NCBI RefSeq assembly: GCF_022539665.2
Contig: NC_081334.1
Location: forward strand, 2,542,001 to 2,606,000
DNA: 64,000 nucleotides
Direction of reading: 5' to 3'
Origin: Daphnia carinata
Taxonomy: Eukaryota; Arthropoda; Branchiopoda; Diplostraca; Daphniidae
Each line of letters begins with the position of its first letter. Within the stretch, counting starts at the first letter, position 1. Shown in pieces: positions 12,736-23,984 of the stretch. The notes under the pieces were generated by a model. That model saw nothing but the letters and a program-made list of their open reading frames with translations. It had not been told where the DNA came from and made no database searches. Position numbers and translations under genes: made by a program.

Positions 12736-14579
12736 ATGAAGGCGGCAGTAAGTTAACTATTTACAATTATTGATAATATTATGGTGGGTCTCTGTTACGT
12801 TTCGTTTTATAGAAACAGATGACTTTCAAAGTGTGCTTAATTGCTCATAGTTCGCCTTACGTATAACGCATTCATTTTTAAACTATTAATTTTTTTTCCT
12901 GAATAGATTATTGTAAGTTTGCTCGTCGCTGCGGCGTTGGCTGCACCTTCTCAATACGGCTCTGGTTATGGACAACGTGCAGAGGTTGTGTCTTTATACA
13001 CGGATGAGCAATGGGCATCGTTGAACCCTGTTAGATCTGATAACCCATATGAGAATGAAGAGATCCAAAAACAGTGGGCCAGCTTTCTTCAGTAAGTAAA
13101 AATCACTTTGAATGAACAATGGATTGTAGCAAGGGACATGGTTAATAGCGAGTTCTAATTGTTCCAGATACCTTCCCTGGTTGACGGGACCTATCGGTCC
13201 TGCAGGACCCCGAGGACTCACTGGTGCTCCAGGTGCTCCTGGAGAAGTCGTCGTAGTACCAGGACCGCAAGGCCCCGTTGGTCCACTTGGCCCAGCCGGA
13301 CCTAAAGGAGACACTGGAAGTCCCGGAGAACCTGGAGCTCTTGGTGAAACTGGGCCTCAAGGAAAAGATGGGTATGACGGAGCTCCTGGACCTCAGGGAC
13401 CTAAAGGCGAACGAGGTGATAACGGAGAAACCGGACCTGCTGGCCTACCTGGAGCTAAAGGCGAAAGAGGAGAAGCGGGACGTAACGGCCTACCAGGTTT
13501 TGTCGGAGCTCCAGGCGCTCCTGGAAAAGACGGTCGACCAGGAGATGCTGGACCACAAGGACCTAAGGGTGATACTGGTGCGCCTGGTCAAACTATTCCT
13601 TCCAAGGTCCCAGGCCCACCAGGTGCTCCAGGAGCCCCTGGTAAAGATGGAGCTCCAGGCGCCCCCGGTTTAACTGGACCAGTTGGCCCCGTAGGCCCAC
13701 AAGGACCTCAAGGACCTGCCGGCAAAACAGGTGCTCCTGGTTTCAACGGCGGACCTGGTCCCAAAGGAGATAACGGAGCTACCGGAGCCCCCGGTGCTCC
13801 AGGCAAAGATGGTCTTCCTGGCGCCCCGAGTACCCAACCTGGACCCCAAGGTGAGAGAGGACCTCAAGGACCAGCCGGAGGACCAGGTTTAGCTGGTAGG
13901 GACGGCCTTACTGGCGAAACGGGTGCCCCCGGTAAAGATGGAAAAGATGGTGCTCCTGGCCCCCAAGGTTTGTAAATCAACACCATTTAGCCATCATTGT
14001 TCTGTTACTTAAATTTAAAAAAAAACAATTTGCTATTCAGGCCCTCAAGGCGAACAGGGACAACCTGGCAAAGATGGTCACCCTGGCCCAGCTGGCCCAG
14101 TAGGAGCTCCAGGACCCCAAGGACCTCAGGGAGAAACAGGCATTCAAGGACCTCAAGGACCTACAGGCCCATCTGGAGAAACTGGCCCCACTGGCCCTGC
14201 TGGACCTGAAGGTAAAGTAGGACCTGCAGGATATCCAGGTGCCGCTGGACCAAAAGGCCCAGCCGGACCACGTGGACCTGCTGGACCCGCTGGTGAAGAA
14301 GGTGAAACTGGTGCCCCTGGTGCCCCAGGATCTCCCGGACCTGTTGGACCTGCTGGCCCCCCAGGAACGACCAAAGGATACGAATCAGATAGCGCGTATG
14401 GATCTGAAAAGAGGGTGAAGGAGCCTCAATATGGATCCGAAAAGAGAGTGAAGGAACCCGAATATGAGTCTGGAAAGAAAGTGAAGGAAACTGAATATGA
14501 GTCTGGAAAGAAAGCTGTATCTGGTCGTTATAGGACTACCACAAGGTCTTACAAGGATTCTGAGGAGGAGCGTGCTTAA
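12736..14579 (+). CDS. Short secreted collagen (cuticular/matrix type) with Tyr/Lys-rich tail
   Basis: Four exons, 12736-12747, 12907-13091, 13168-13967 and 14041-14579, join in phase to 511 aa. Seen: signal peptide [19 protein letters not shown], a short non-collagenous segment with DEQWASLNP and [13 protein letters not shown], then about 125 Gly-X-Y triplets. These are rich in GPQG, GAPG and GKDG, with breaks at TIPSKV and APSTQ. After the last triplets comes a tail of four 11-residue repeats of the [11 protein letters not shown] type ending YKDSEEERA. There is no fibrillar C-propeptide and no C4 domain, so this is not a classic fibrillar or basement-membrane chain. The size and layout suit an invertebrate cuticle or tube-matrix collagen. 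Tail Tyr and Lys residues could take part in cross-linking (inference). Other frames across the triplet region are shadows. Confidence 0.93.
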
Positions 14580-15179
14580 GGGTTAAATACTAAAATGTTA
14601 AATCGTAATGAAGAATTCTTAATATCTTTATTTTCGGAATAGTTTATGTATAGCTAACAGGGCGTGGTCGGTCATATCGCCACACAATTTTGACGGAAAA
14701 GCGATCATTGCTGCATTTGATTTAAAGCCACATTTTTTTCATCTTGTTATATTGCACATCAGATGTCTGATGCTATTTGGTAAACCTGAATACACATATG
14801 GAAACACATTTTTATTATTTCAGACTACTCGATAGAAATTCAGGTACAGCCTAGTTAACCGTTTACCCTTTTCTATTTGTTCTCAGTTAATTTTTTTTTT
14901 CTCCTACTTTACTAAGGGAAACTGCTTGGTACAGCCCCTTTATTCCCTCTTGGTTTACCAGGTAACAGTAATAGTATTATTCTATTCTCGGCTTGAAAAA
15001 TTAAATCAAATGGAACCAGCCGCACACGGAAATTCGATTTGAGTTAAACAGCTTTAGATTTCATTGATATAAAATTAAACAATTCAACTTCGTAACAATG
15101 AAAGATACACATTTAGCAAAATTACATTTGTCTCCACAAGAGGCGCTAGAAAAGCGTTGCTTATATGGCAACGTTGGAA
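14580..15179. other. Collagen 3' UTR and spacer
   Basis: AT-rich sequence after the collagen stop with several T-runs. I see no canonical AATAAA close to the stop and no gene. Confidence 0.4.
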
Positions 15180-18100
15180 CTATTGCAAACCCAGCTCACC
15201 AGGGGGCTGGAGTAGCGTTAGATGATGCGCATTCTTAAGCGTGTGGGTAAGTTAGTCAGGTTGATTTATTGGTACAGTCGGAATTCTCGTACGAAACTGA
15301 TTTCTTTTGCAGGTGATTACTAGACCTGCATCGTGCGTTTCATACCGCGTGTTTGCAGTTGGATCTCCTTGAATCTTTTACATCCATAATTCTGATGTGG
15401 GTAACTTTGTAAATTGAGAAAAACATGTTTAATCAGTCATAAAAGAAAATACTCTTATGTGACCGTGGTTTAATGGAAATTTTTTTTTATTAGCAATGCG
15501 TTTTTAAGGTGACACAGGCTCCTGAATTTTCACTTCTCAATGGCTGACAAGAGATTGTATTGATAAGTATCTATCCTGTTCAGGTTACATTTACCTTTTT
15601 TTTATTAAGGTATCTGCATTCATCGTTCAAAAAATTTTTATGGGGAAACTTTAGGTAAAATAATTTAGAATGTGAATCTCAAATGAAGTAATGTGAATCC
15701 AGCCATAGAACTACATCACTGTTAGGTGATAAAATCATCCATTCTGCAGTTATTGGTGTTTGAAGCTGGAACTGAATGCAATTTTTTTTTTTTGTAGGTG
15801 TAACAAAGTTAGTGAGGTTTTAATGTTGGCACTGCAGTTTAACTTCTGGAAGTAGATGAGTGGCTTATACCTGGTTTGTCCAATTGGTGTGGCCTTTTGC
15901 ATCGGTGAGCAATTGTTACTGTCTAAACAAGCGACTAAGTATTTTTACGTGAACATAGGAAAACTCATCATGCCAAGAGATGTAAAATGTATGAAAACCT
16001 GCTATCAAGGAGCATCTGGAATGAATAAATGTAAAAAGCTGCTGTATCACTTCATTATGTTTCCTTATGTAAGTTGTTAACAGCACAGCTTAATGGTTTG
16101 TCATGCATTCAGTTTTCTGTTGTGATCTCACAGATGTTAGGGTGTTGCTGTTGGAACAACCATGATCAAATTGGATTATCAAACACTGCTTGAATGTATC
16201 AGGGATCCAAGAAGAGGTAAATGTTTTAAGTTGAATATTTTGATAAAGATAGGTACTCGACCGTTTTGTGTAAGCGGTCGATTGGCGCATGACAAGCACC
16301 TATCCTAATCGTCCTTGGCGCGTATCGGTATTCCTCTTTGTCGTGCAGGTAAAATACATAATTAGAACAGAACATTTAATTTATTTGTCCGTTGGTTCAC
16401 ATAGGGCTACCTTAGAAATCCGAGGACTACTGGAGTTGGAAACACGCAATGTTCATTCATCCATACATAGAGTAACCTAAAGAGTATTTGCATGCGTCAC
16501 AAAGATGTATACACAGTTATGTCTTTCATTTTAGAAAGCGGATTCATCGTGGACTGCCGAGAGGAAAAGAAAATCTTGCGTTACTTATTGACCATCTTCG
16601 TGTAAAATGTTCAGTCCCCAAACTCCCCGTTGAGCGGGCGATTATGGTAACAAATACGACAGGTGTGATATGCGCTCAGGGCGATTAGCTTGAGGATGTG
16701 GGTGTGCTGCTTGGAAGCGGGGATGAATGGTAGCACGTGCCAATCGACTCGGTAAATGACCGAGTGCTTGTTTTCTGAGGAATCGGCGCGTTTGTTACTG
16801 TTGAAGTTGAGAAGTAGCAGCTGGTTTCTTGAGCTACAGTTTCTATCCCTTAAAACTAGGATATTATTAAATTTAAATGTTTAAATTATTTTATATTTAA
16901 CTTTTCTATAACTAGGGGAGTCAAAGCTGCACAGGTAGTCATATCTCTTGATCTATTTGCTCAATTCACAAAAAGTTGAAATATAGTAAAATATAAAAGC
17001 AAAACAAGGCTATGAAACAATTGAAAAACTATTTAGTGATAACAGAACTTAAATTTTGGTATTATGAATAACACCTAGATAAGAATAACATACTACAAAC
17101 CATATGATTCTTCATTGCAATTTTATGTATCAACTTTTACCTATGCTGTTTTGTTGCACAGGTGTTCGGAAGGAGAGTATAGATTGTGGTGCTTTATGGA
17201 AGTTTAAAATGTACGATGCTGGTTTTTTCGGAAGATCAACAGTAGTTTTCAAGGTAATATTTAACAGCCATCTTTGTTTCCAACTAACCTAAAATTTTCT
17301 TTCCAGGTTAGTTTATGCTGATGGACTTTCCGTAAACAAGAAAATATGGCCGGCATCCAACGAATTTACCGTGGATAATAATGAAGCTTCTATAAAATAA
17401 TGCACCAGCAGCAAGCTAATAGGGAGTGTGATTGTTGAGAACTGCTTTGCCAAAGCATTAGGTTCCAAAGATTTAAGTTAATGGGTGCACTAAAACTATG
17501 CAAAACCATCCGTTTGGTGGGCTCCATGTGGTGTGTGTGAAAGGTCTGCGAATGCATTTCGGATCACCGTAGCAAGTAATGTTCTTCACTAGTCGCCATT
17601 GAATCGAGTAGTCTACATCATCGTTGGTTTTTTCCCCAATGTTTCTTTTGACTGTTCATTTCTTTCGCCGTTTTTTTTACCTTTGTTTCCCATCGTTCGA
17701 TTGTCGCCCACAACAATTTTGTCATTCATTTTTAAAAACTTTTTCGCGATATTGACATTTTCACAAACATCGCTCAGGCATCACTATTCCGAACCTTTTG
17801 TTACATATACCAGTAATCATGCTTATGTAACATTATACGGCCGTCAATTTATTCTCTGGTGATTATTTTTAGCCCGATAAAATAATCCCTACTTTTCTTA
17901 GTCGGGCTTAAAATTCCTATAGAAAATTAACTAGGAATGTGACCGCTAGATGGCAATAGCAGTAAAACAGAAGAAAGACCGATATTTTTTATTTTGGTTA
18001 AAGAGATTGCCATAAGCTTGTCTTCGAAAGGTTTTATTAAATGTGTTACAATCCGATGGAAAGTTATACACAGAACTGCTATTAAGTGTTTTCGTCCCTG

Positions 18101-18667
18101 TGTGTGCGTTGGAAGTGAATCACATTAAATTTTTCACTGTTATGTAACTGTAAGCTTGAAAACTACGGAAGCTGCCAAATCAAAACATTCATCAGGAACT
18201 TTACACTCTGTCATGATATTCAGTTGTTTATTGAGAGGTATATGACTTTTATTTTGGCCATTAGTATACCAATTGAAATGATTCTGCCCTTAAGATCTTG
18301 CTTGGGAAACTTATACAACAAAAGATACTAACGTGGAGGAACATTACCAAAGATGTGAGTTATACAAATCAAAACCACCACTGTCTCATTCTAGTACCGT
18401 TTTGCCAGTCATCAAAATCGGTTTCAATGTGATAGGTGCAACATGTTCCACTTTGTTTTGCTGCCAAAGGTAAACCACCACCAGCCAATATATATAGACA
18501 TGGATGTCCAACCAATCCCTTTTGGTATTTTAAGTTTTACGCTTGTCTACTATTGCTTTTCTTCAAATTTCATATCCCATCGTAGGACTGCCAAGCCCTT
18601 GGCTTCTTCAGTAAAATTGAGGGCCCACTACAATTCGTTCTTGTCTTGTTGTCTTCGGACAACAGTG
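15180..18667 (+). ncRNA. Putative spliced long transcript with little coding potential
   Basis: A run of exon-like blocks on the plus strand is bounded by good splice sites. They are: one ending at 15246 (|GTAAGT), 15313-15400, 15798-15904 (|GTGAGC), 16134-16216, 16535-16646, 17162-17253, one starting at 17307, one ending at 18469 (|GTAAAC), and 18586-18667 (|GTAAGT). Most blocks have stops in all or most frames, so no long protein results. The only open join found is a 41-codon frame at 16162-16605. Two short perfect hairpins lie inside: 16257-16263/16275-16281 and 16747-16753/16759-16765. A long non-coding RNA, an snoRNA host or a decayed gene are all possible; the exon linkage is inference. 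Confidence 0.35.
16162..16605 (+). CDS. Candidate two-exon small ORF (41 aa)
   Basis: ATG at 16162 in good context (ACAACCATGATC) reads MIKLDYQTLLECIRDPRR to 16216. A phase-1 GTAAAT donor follows, and an acceptor TTTTAG at 16534 continues in frame as ESGFIVDCREEKK to TAA at 16603-16605. The peptide is charged with no signal or membrane segment. I do not recognise it. It may be a chance frame in the surrounding spliced transcript. Confidence 0.25.
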
Positions 18668-18828
18668 GTAAGTAAAATTGCATACCCTGTTATAATTACG
18701 TATTTAATCTTATATTTCTAATGTCGTGACACGTCTTTTCATATTTATCATTTAGAATCATGCCATCTTCATCTGCCCCACGCAAAATTGAACATCAAAA
18801 TTCTAAGTTTTGCTCTTATTCACTGCGC

Positions 18829-19262
18829 CGCCCGTCTTCGCCTCGCCCGACGTCCCGTCTTCGCCTCGCCCGACGTCCCGTCTTCGCCTCGCCCGACGTC
18901 CCGTCTTCGCCTCGCCCGACGTCCCGTCTTCGCCTCGCCCGACGTCCCGTCTTCGCCTCGCCCGACGTCCCGTCTTCGCCTCGCCCGACGTCCCGTCTTC
19001 GCCTCGCCCGACGTCCCGTCTTCGCCTCGCCCGACGTCCCGTCTTCGCCTCGCCCGACGTCCCGTCTTCGCCTCGCCCGACGTCCCGTCTTCGCCTCGCC
19101 CGACGTCCCGTCTTCGCCTCGCCCGACGTCCCGTCTTCGCCTCGCCCGACGTCCCGTCTTCGCCTCGCCCGACGTCCCGTCTTCGCCTCGCCCGACGTCC
19201 CGTCTTCGCCTCGCCCGACGTCCCGTCTTCGCCTCGCCCGACGTCCCGTCTTCGCCTCGCCC
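18829..19262. repeat. 23-bp minisatellite, ~18-19 near-perfect copies
   Basis: The unit CGTCTTCGCCTCGCCCGACGTCC repeats head to tail with essentially no divergence, then degenerates from 19260 to about 19340. It is GC-rich against an AT-rich background and contains a GACGTC palindrome. Because 23 is not a multiple of 3, each frame cycles through all phases, and no stop arises in at least five of six frames. This creates long artificial ORFs (up to 264 codons) that should not be taken as genes. Confidence 0.95.
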
Positions 19263-19374
19263 CGCCCGCCATCCCGTCTTCGCTTCGTGGTCGCTGCGTC
19301 TTCGCCTCGTGGTCGCCCCGTCTTCGCCTCGTCGTTTTGGTATTGTGTGTGTTTTGCTATGTTTATTCTTAATT

Positions 19375-19686
19375 AACCCGTTGGCTGCCACCCACCTTTT
19401 ATCCCCTTTTTTTTTTAGCGTGATAGGGACGGGCCGCGCTGTTCTGCGCCATGGCTATCTGCCATGGGGTGGAGCAGCGCCACTGCCCAAGATTGGCCAA
19501 ATGGCCCCAAGGCAATGCACCATAGGGAATCCCTTGTTCGAGACGGCGATGTAGACCTGGGATGTGCATTTCCGGAAAGGTCTCATCGCCGTTTCAGCCC
19601 GGACTGTTCTCAGTCCCCCTTGGTCGCTATCCTTTAGATAGCGATGTAGCTATAGTAGATAGTAGTGGCGTGGCAGCCAACGGGTT
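19375..19686. mobile_element. MITE with 17-bp perfect terminal inverted repeats, piggyBac-like
   Basis: AACCCGTTGGCTGCCAC at 19375-19391 is the exact reverse complement of 19670-19686. The left end reads TTAA|CCC, as in piggyBac-type elements; the right end reads GGG|TTCG, so the second TTAA would be mutated. The interior (about 280 bp) is GC-rich, has no transposase, and includes an internal palindrome around GCTATCCTTTAGATAGC. A non-autonomous DNA transposon is the best reading; assignment to piggyBac rests on the end sequence only. Confidence 0.6.
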
Positions 19687-19849
19687 CGTTGTAAGTGTAT
19701 GTATGTATGTATTGTTGTGTGTATTATGTGGAATATGTAAAGTGGTGGATTTGTGGGTGGAAGGAGGGAAAATAAAATAGTTTTAAAAAAAACATGCCTT
19801 ATTTTTGTATTTATTTATGAAGTTGTAGTATTGACAGCTATGGGGATCG

Positions 19850-19910
19850 AACCTATGTATTCTAGCATGGCAACCAGAAGCGATACCATTATTCCATCTC
19901 TAATTTGTTA
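19850..19910 (-). tRNA. tRNA-like sequence (Gly-GCC-like loop), probably SINE or pseudogene
   Basis: The minus strand shows a perfect B box (GGTTCGATCCC), a D-arm-like GATGGAATAATGGTATC and an anticodon-like loop TTGCCAT. Acceptor halves do not pair, so it is unlikely to be a working tRNA gene. It is one of three tRNA-derived pieces in 420 bp. Confidence 0.4.
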
Positions 19911-19995
19911 TCTTATAATAAGCATTCCCTAATAATCTAGTGTTGAGCTTATTCCTCAATAGCTATCAAAATCTGAACTAAAATGAGAAAGGCAA

Positions 19996-20068
19996 GTCAT
20001 GGCGCAATCGTAGCGTGCTGTTCTAGTGTTTCAAAGGTCTGTGGTTCGAATCTCAGACCGGTTAATGT
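19996..20068 (+). tRNA. tRNA-like sequence, probably SINE-derived
   Basis: Plus strand TGGCGCAATCGTAGCG resembles an A box/D arm, and GGTCTGTGGTTCGAATCTCAGACC carries a B box in a stable 6-bp stem. The anticodon arm does not fold well. Confidence 0.4.
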
Positions 20069-20189
20069 TGAAATGGAAAGCATAGAAAGACAAAAAATCT
20101 GCCGAGCATACATATGTTCATCGGCCAGAAAGAATTTTGCCTTATTTTCGTCATTTCGACATTAAATTGGGTTGACGGAAAAACTATGA

Positions 20190-20268
20190 GTATGGGGCAT
20201 CTCGGGAATTGAACCCTAGGACTTCGGCTTCTGAATCCAATGCTCTACCATTGAGCTAATTCACATAC
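20190..20268 (-). tRNA. tRNA-like sequence, probably decayed tRNA or SINE head
   Basis: Minus strand: TTAGCTCAATGGTAGAGC is a textbook D arm with A box, followed by an anticodon-like loop TTCAGAA (CAG) on a partly paired stem. The T arm AGGGTTCAATTCCC has a B box. Acceptor pairing is poor (GTGAATT against GATGCCC), so I call it tRNA-derived rather than functional. Confidence 0.45.
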
Positions 20269-20957
20269 TTTAATGCTACTATTATTATTAGTGATTTTAG
20301 GAATCAGTGTTCGACTTGGCTAAAAAAAAAAAAAAGTTTCATTTTCGTTGCCTGACCATTGACTGGCTCTCTTCTCGAACAACACATGCCTTTCTTTGCC
20401 TGTACATTGGCTGGCTTGGAAAATCGAAGCCTGAACTCAGAACACTTGCCTTTCTAAATGCCAATATCTATTTTCTTTTCAGACGAATGTTTTTCTATGG
20501 TATCAGATATTGTACATTAGTTGTAACGCTAACTCCTCAATTTTTCTCTAGGGTGTTCTTTTTACAGTACCGACATCTCTTTTTTCGTTTCTTCCACCTG
20601 TCACTAGCCTGTGACGGCGGTGATGCATGTAACGTCAAAAAAAAAGTTCAGATGAAATTGTACATTTGTCAAACAACAAAAAACAACACATATTCAGAAA
20701 TTTGTACAAAAAGGACAAGCTAAGAGAAAAAATTCGCCATATTTAACAAGGCGAAATCGCGCACACCAAAACATCTGAACAAGCACATCACAATCTACAC
20801 AATCTTAGTAAACTGTTTTTAAATCTGAATATTTTTTTTCTACGTTTTCTTCTACGACAAGGCTTCATTTTTTTTCTGCCACAACTCTATCCAGAAAAAT
20901 GCACTCACTATACATGAAGTTGAGTGTAGTCAGGGCCGGATCTCGTTCATGCGGCTG

Positions 20958-22961
20958 CTAGCGTGGTCGCTGGCTGTAGCAATTGGCGTCGAAACGCGGC
21001 GCCCCTTCAAACTCCATATGGCATCCGCTGCCCAGCGGATGCAAATGCTGCGTAGCTCGGATTTGATGATGAATCTTTTGCTGGTGGGAAACCAATGGCA
21101 GGCTGCCGCCATAAGAACGAGGCGATTCGCGGTTCACGTCACGGCTGTTCTGGTGACGATCTTCCCCACTTGGATCCGAAAACTCCTGGTAGCGGGCAAG
21201 TATCTCGAAACGAAACCGTTTTAAAATTTTTAGACCAAGGAGCAAGAATGCACAGGCTAGTTGCAACTGACTTTGTTGATTGTTGGTGTTTGCATTTGAA
21301 AAGTATAGTTTATGGTCTAAAGAATCCATTATAGTTACCTTGTTTACTCATTGTTTACACTGTCATTGATATTATGCTAAAACAATGTTCTTCAATCACC
21401 AATACCTTAAGCACTTTTACAACTCACTTAAGGTTCGGAGAACTTCCGAGAACGATTTCTTTAGTGGGAGCTGATGTCATCACAACCTCAGTCATCGCAG
21501 TGACATCACAACTCAAGTCTAGTTTTGCTTTTGCACTAACACATATCAGTCACTAACACATATCAGTCACTAACACATATCAGTCACTAACACATAGCAT
21601 TCATGACAAAATGAGTAAAATTGACAAGTAAAATTACATAGAACCTTGTTGAAAAGGATAAGCATATACCTGTGAAGCTGAACATTTTTGTAGCATGGTA
21701 TATTCCAACAGAAGAGTGAAGACCAAAATCATCCTTTTTCAGGTAATCAAACAATATTTCTTCCTACATGCCTCATTGTTTCCTTCAAAAATGAGCTTTG
21801 TAGCATTTGCAGCTAGGCAAATAAGCTATCAAGGCAATTGGGGTTTCATCACCTAGGATCTGTTTAAATTCATGGAATTAGGCTTTACATTTCCACTTTC
21901 TGATCACTGCTTCCTACTATTGTTTTTTTTCTGGTCACTCTGTAAGAAAAAACGAACTTGCAATATCGTAACTGACTTCGTGGTATGTGACTATACCAAA
22001 TCCAGAACAAATTATGATTATTAAATTACCTGTGGTTGTTGAACTCCAACTCCGAGCAGAAACGCAACCAGCGCGCTTGCATTAAGTAAACAAAGAGGTA
22101 GTCTGACATTGGCCAACCCAGTGGAAGAACAGCCTAAGAGACTGCCCCAAGCGTGTTTAGGCTGGTATCTGGTGGAGGAAACGTGAAACTTTATCGTAAA
22201 CCTAGATTGCCGGATTACTATAATGTTCTTGAAAATAAGCTGAATGCGGATCCGTGCAAAATTACGACGAAGGCAACAAACGGAACGAAAACAATACAAA
22301 TATGCACGTCATGAAGTTTGTGCGATACTGAGTTGATTACGTCAAATAGGTTTTGGGAATGTTGATTCGATTTTCGAAATGCCCAAGAATATTCCTTACA
22401 AAAGACTGTTGCAATAAGGCCAAACAAATTACGGGGACAGGACACGGATCAAGTGTCTAATAGCAATGAACTTTCATTTTCTCCCTCCCCAAACTCTAAA
22501 AAGATGGAGACATGGCAGTTAAAAAATAGCTAGAACCCCAAGATGGTAATGTGAGAAAGTCGTCTATCTTACCCTTCCCTTTCTGCAAACTCAACTCTAC
22601 GGTTTAGATCTGACGTTACCTTGAAAAATAAAATGACACAAATTATTCATATACGAGCGTACATTGGTTACTTCGGATATGCCATTTTAAAACCCCTTTT
22701 TTTTTCTAGGCCAATCCGTTGTTTTCCTTCGCTTACCCACTTTACAAAATTTTCCAATATCGTATTGTTCGCGGTATTTTCGGTGGTCGGTCCAGAATCC
22801 TGGGATTCATGCAGATGCTGGGACAGCAACACAACCATACCTGTCAAAATATTATCTTTAGTACAGAAAAACATAAAGAACAAAGCAAGGATATTTCGAC
22901 TTCGGGACAGTGGCCAAGTCATCAACTTTAACAAATTCAGGCGGTTTTCTTTAGCTGCCAT
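20958..22961 (-). CDS. Candidate four-exon membrane protein, unrecognised
   Basis: Four minus-strand blocks with GT/AG borders join in phase to 235 aa: 22737-22961 (ATG to |GTAAGC), 22341-22456, 22030-22168 (to |GTAATT) and 20958-21185. Seen: hydrophobic segments at about residues 22-47 (NILALFFMFF...), 76-95 (CPVPVICLALL) and 140-158 (LVAFLLGVGV), then a hydrophilic Ser/His/Gln-rich tail containing two Cys and ending CYSQRPR. I do not recognise a family. Three phase-matched canonical junctions argue for a gene, but exon 1 is also open on the opposite strand and in another frame. The chain is therefore only a candidate. Confidence 0.3.
21534..21598. repeat. 17-bp tandem repeat, 3.8 copies
   Basis: The unit CACTAACACATATCAGT starts at 21534, 21551, 21568 and 21585 (last copy partial and diverged). 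Short minisatellite in intron-like or intergenic DNA. Confidence 0.9.
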
Positions 22962-22969
22962 ATGATCGA

Positions 22970-23980
22970 TGTGCTTCGCTTATTGTATTAGCGATGATTG
23001 TTTTTTTCCGGGTATCGCCGAATAATAATTTCTGCCAATGAACCATCTGCCGGGTTATAGGAAGAAGAGGGTATGGCTATGAAATGGCAAATTGTTTAAT
23101 TTAAATTATTATACATTATTTTCTAAAGTCTGACATGCATAAATTAACGACATACTCATCCCAAAAAGTGTTATTTAAATAACAAATTAAATTCTTTCTT
23201 CTAAATTTTAAGTACCATTATTAAATACAATCAAATCAACGTTCGACGAAGTAAAAATAATGAGACAAAGACGGAAGTAAAATAAAATTTGGAACAATGC
23301 ATGCTGCCTGCAAAATAAACGCACGCGTACGAAGACTATTATTTCTCAATGCATTCCCAATCAACGATGTTTCTAATGCTGGACGACAAAAGTAAAGTGG
23401 ATTGATAGGTGAAACTTTCAATTATAAACTATGTTATTAATAGTACTATTTTAAGAAACATACAAATTTCCTCAAGCACATGAAGTTGCTTCGTTTCCAA
23501 ATCAATAGCCAATGAATATCGCATAACTTCATCATGAGGTGGATTTTGTTAGCCATCGCCTTGACGGCAGCAACGGTACTTCCATTGAACTGAGGTTTAT
23601 TCTACCCAATTTCCACTAATGCTCTTATTTCCAAAAATGATCTAAGGAATTTTGTTTACTTACCTTTCAGGTTATTTCGCACGTTGTAGAACTTTGATGA
23701 CTGAGAACGAGTCGAGCATGACACTTAAGGTTGATCACATGTCCATGATTACGACGTAGATTACAATCACCGTCAACGAATTTCCGCCTCTTAGAACCCT
23801 TCATCGACCGGTGATAATCGAAACACGAAGCGAGGCGGCCCGCAAGAGTTCCATACTCAGCTCAGCAAGCTCAGTCCGTTTCTCTGGCAACCGGACGTAT
23901 GGAAATTCCACTGAAAAATGCAGAAAGAATTGCTATCATGGTAATACATAAAGGCTTTTTTATCACCACAAAGGATGTGG
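22970..23980. other. Spacer, AT-rich
   Basis: About 1 kb with no supported gene; small ORFs on both strands have no splice or family support. Confidence 0.4.
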
Positions 23981-23984
23981 CAAA

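Noticed and set aside
13278-14374. Additional ORFs in other frames across the collagen triplets
   Set aside because: Shadows of the Gly-X-Y repeat; codon periodicity and splice phases support only the 511-aa collagen frame.
18760-19554. Long Arg/Pro/Ser ORFs (up to 264 codons) over the 23-bp repeat, both strands
   Set aside because: They are open only because the 23-bp unit lacks stops in most frames; no start context, domain or non-repeat coding sequence supports a protein.
20307-20723. 138-codon plus-strand ORF
   Set aside because: Phe-rich, follows a homopolymer A run, no splice or domain support.
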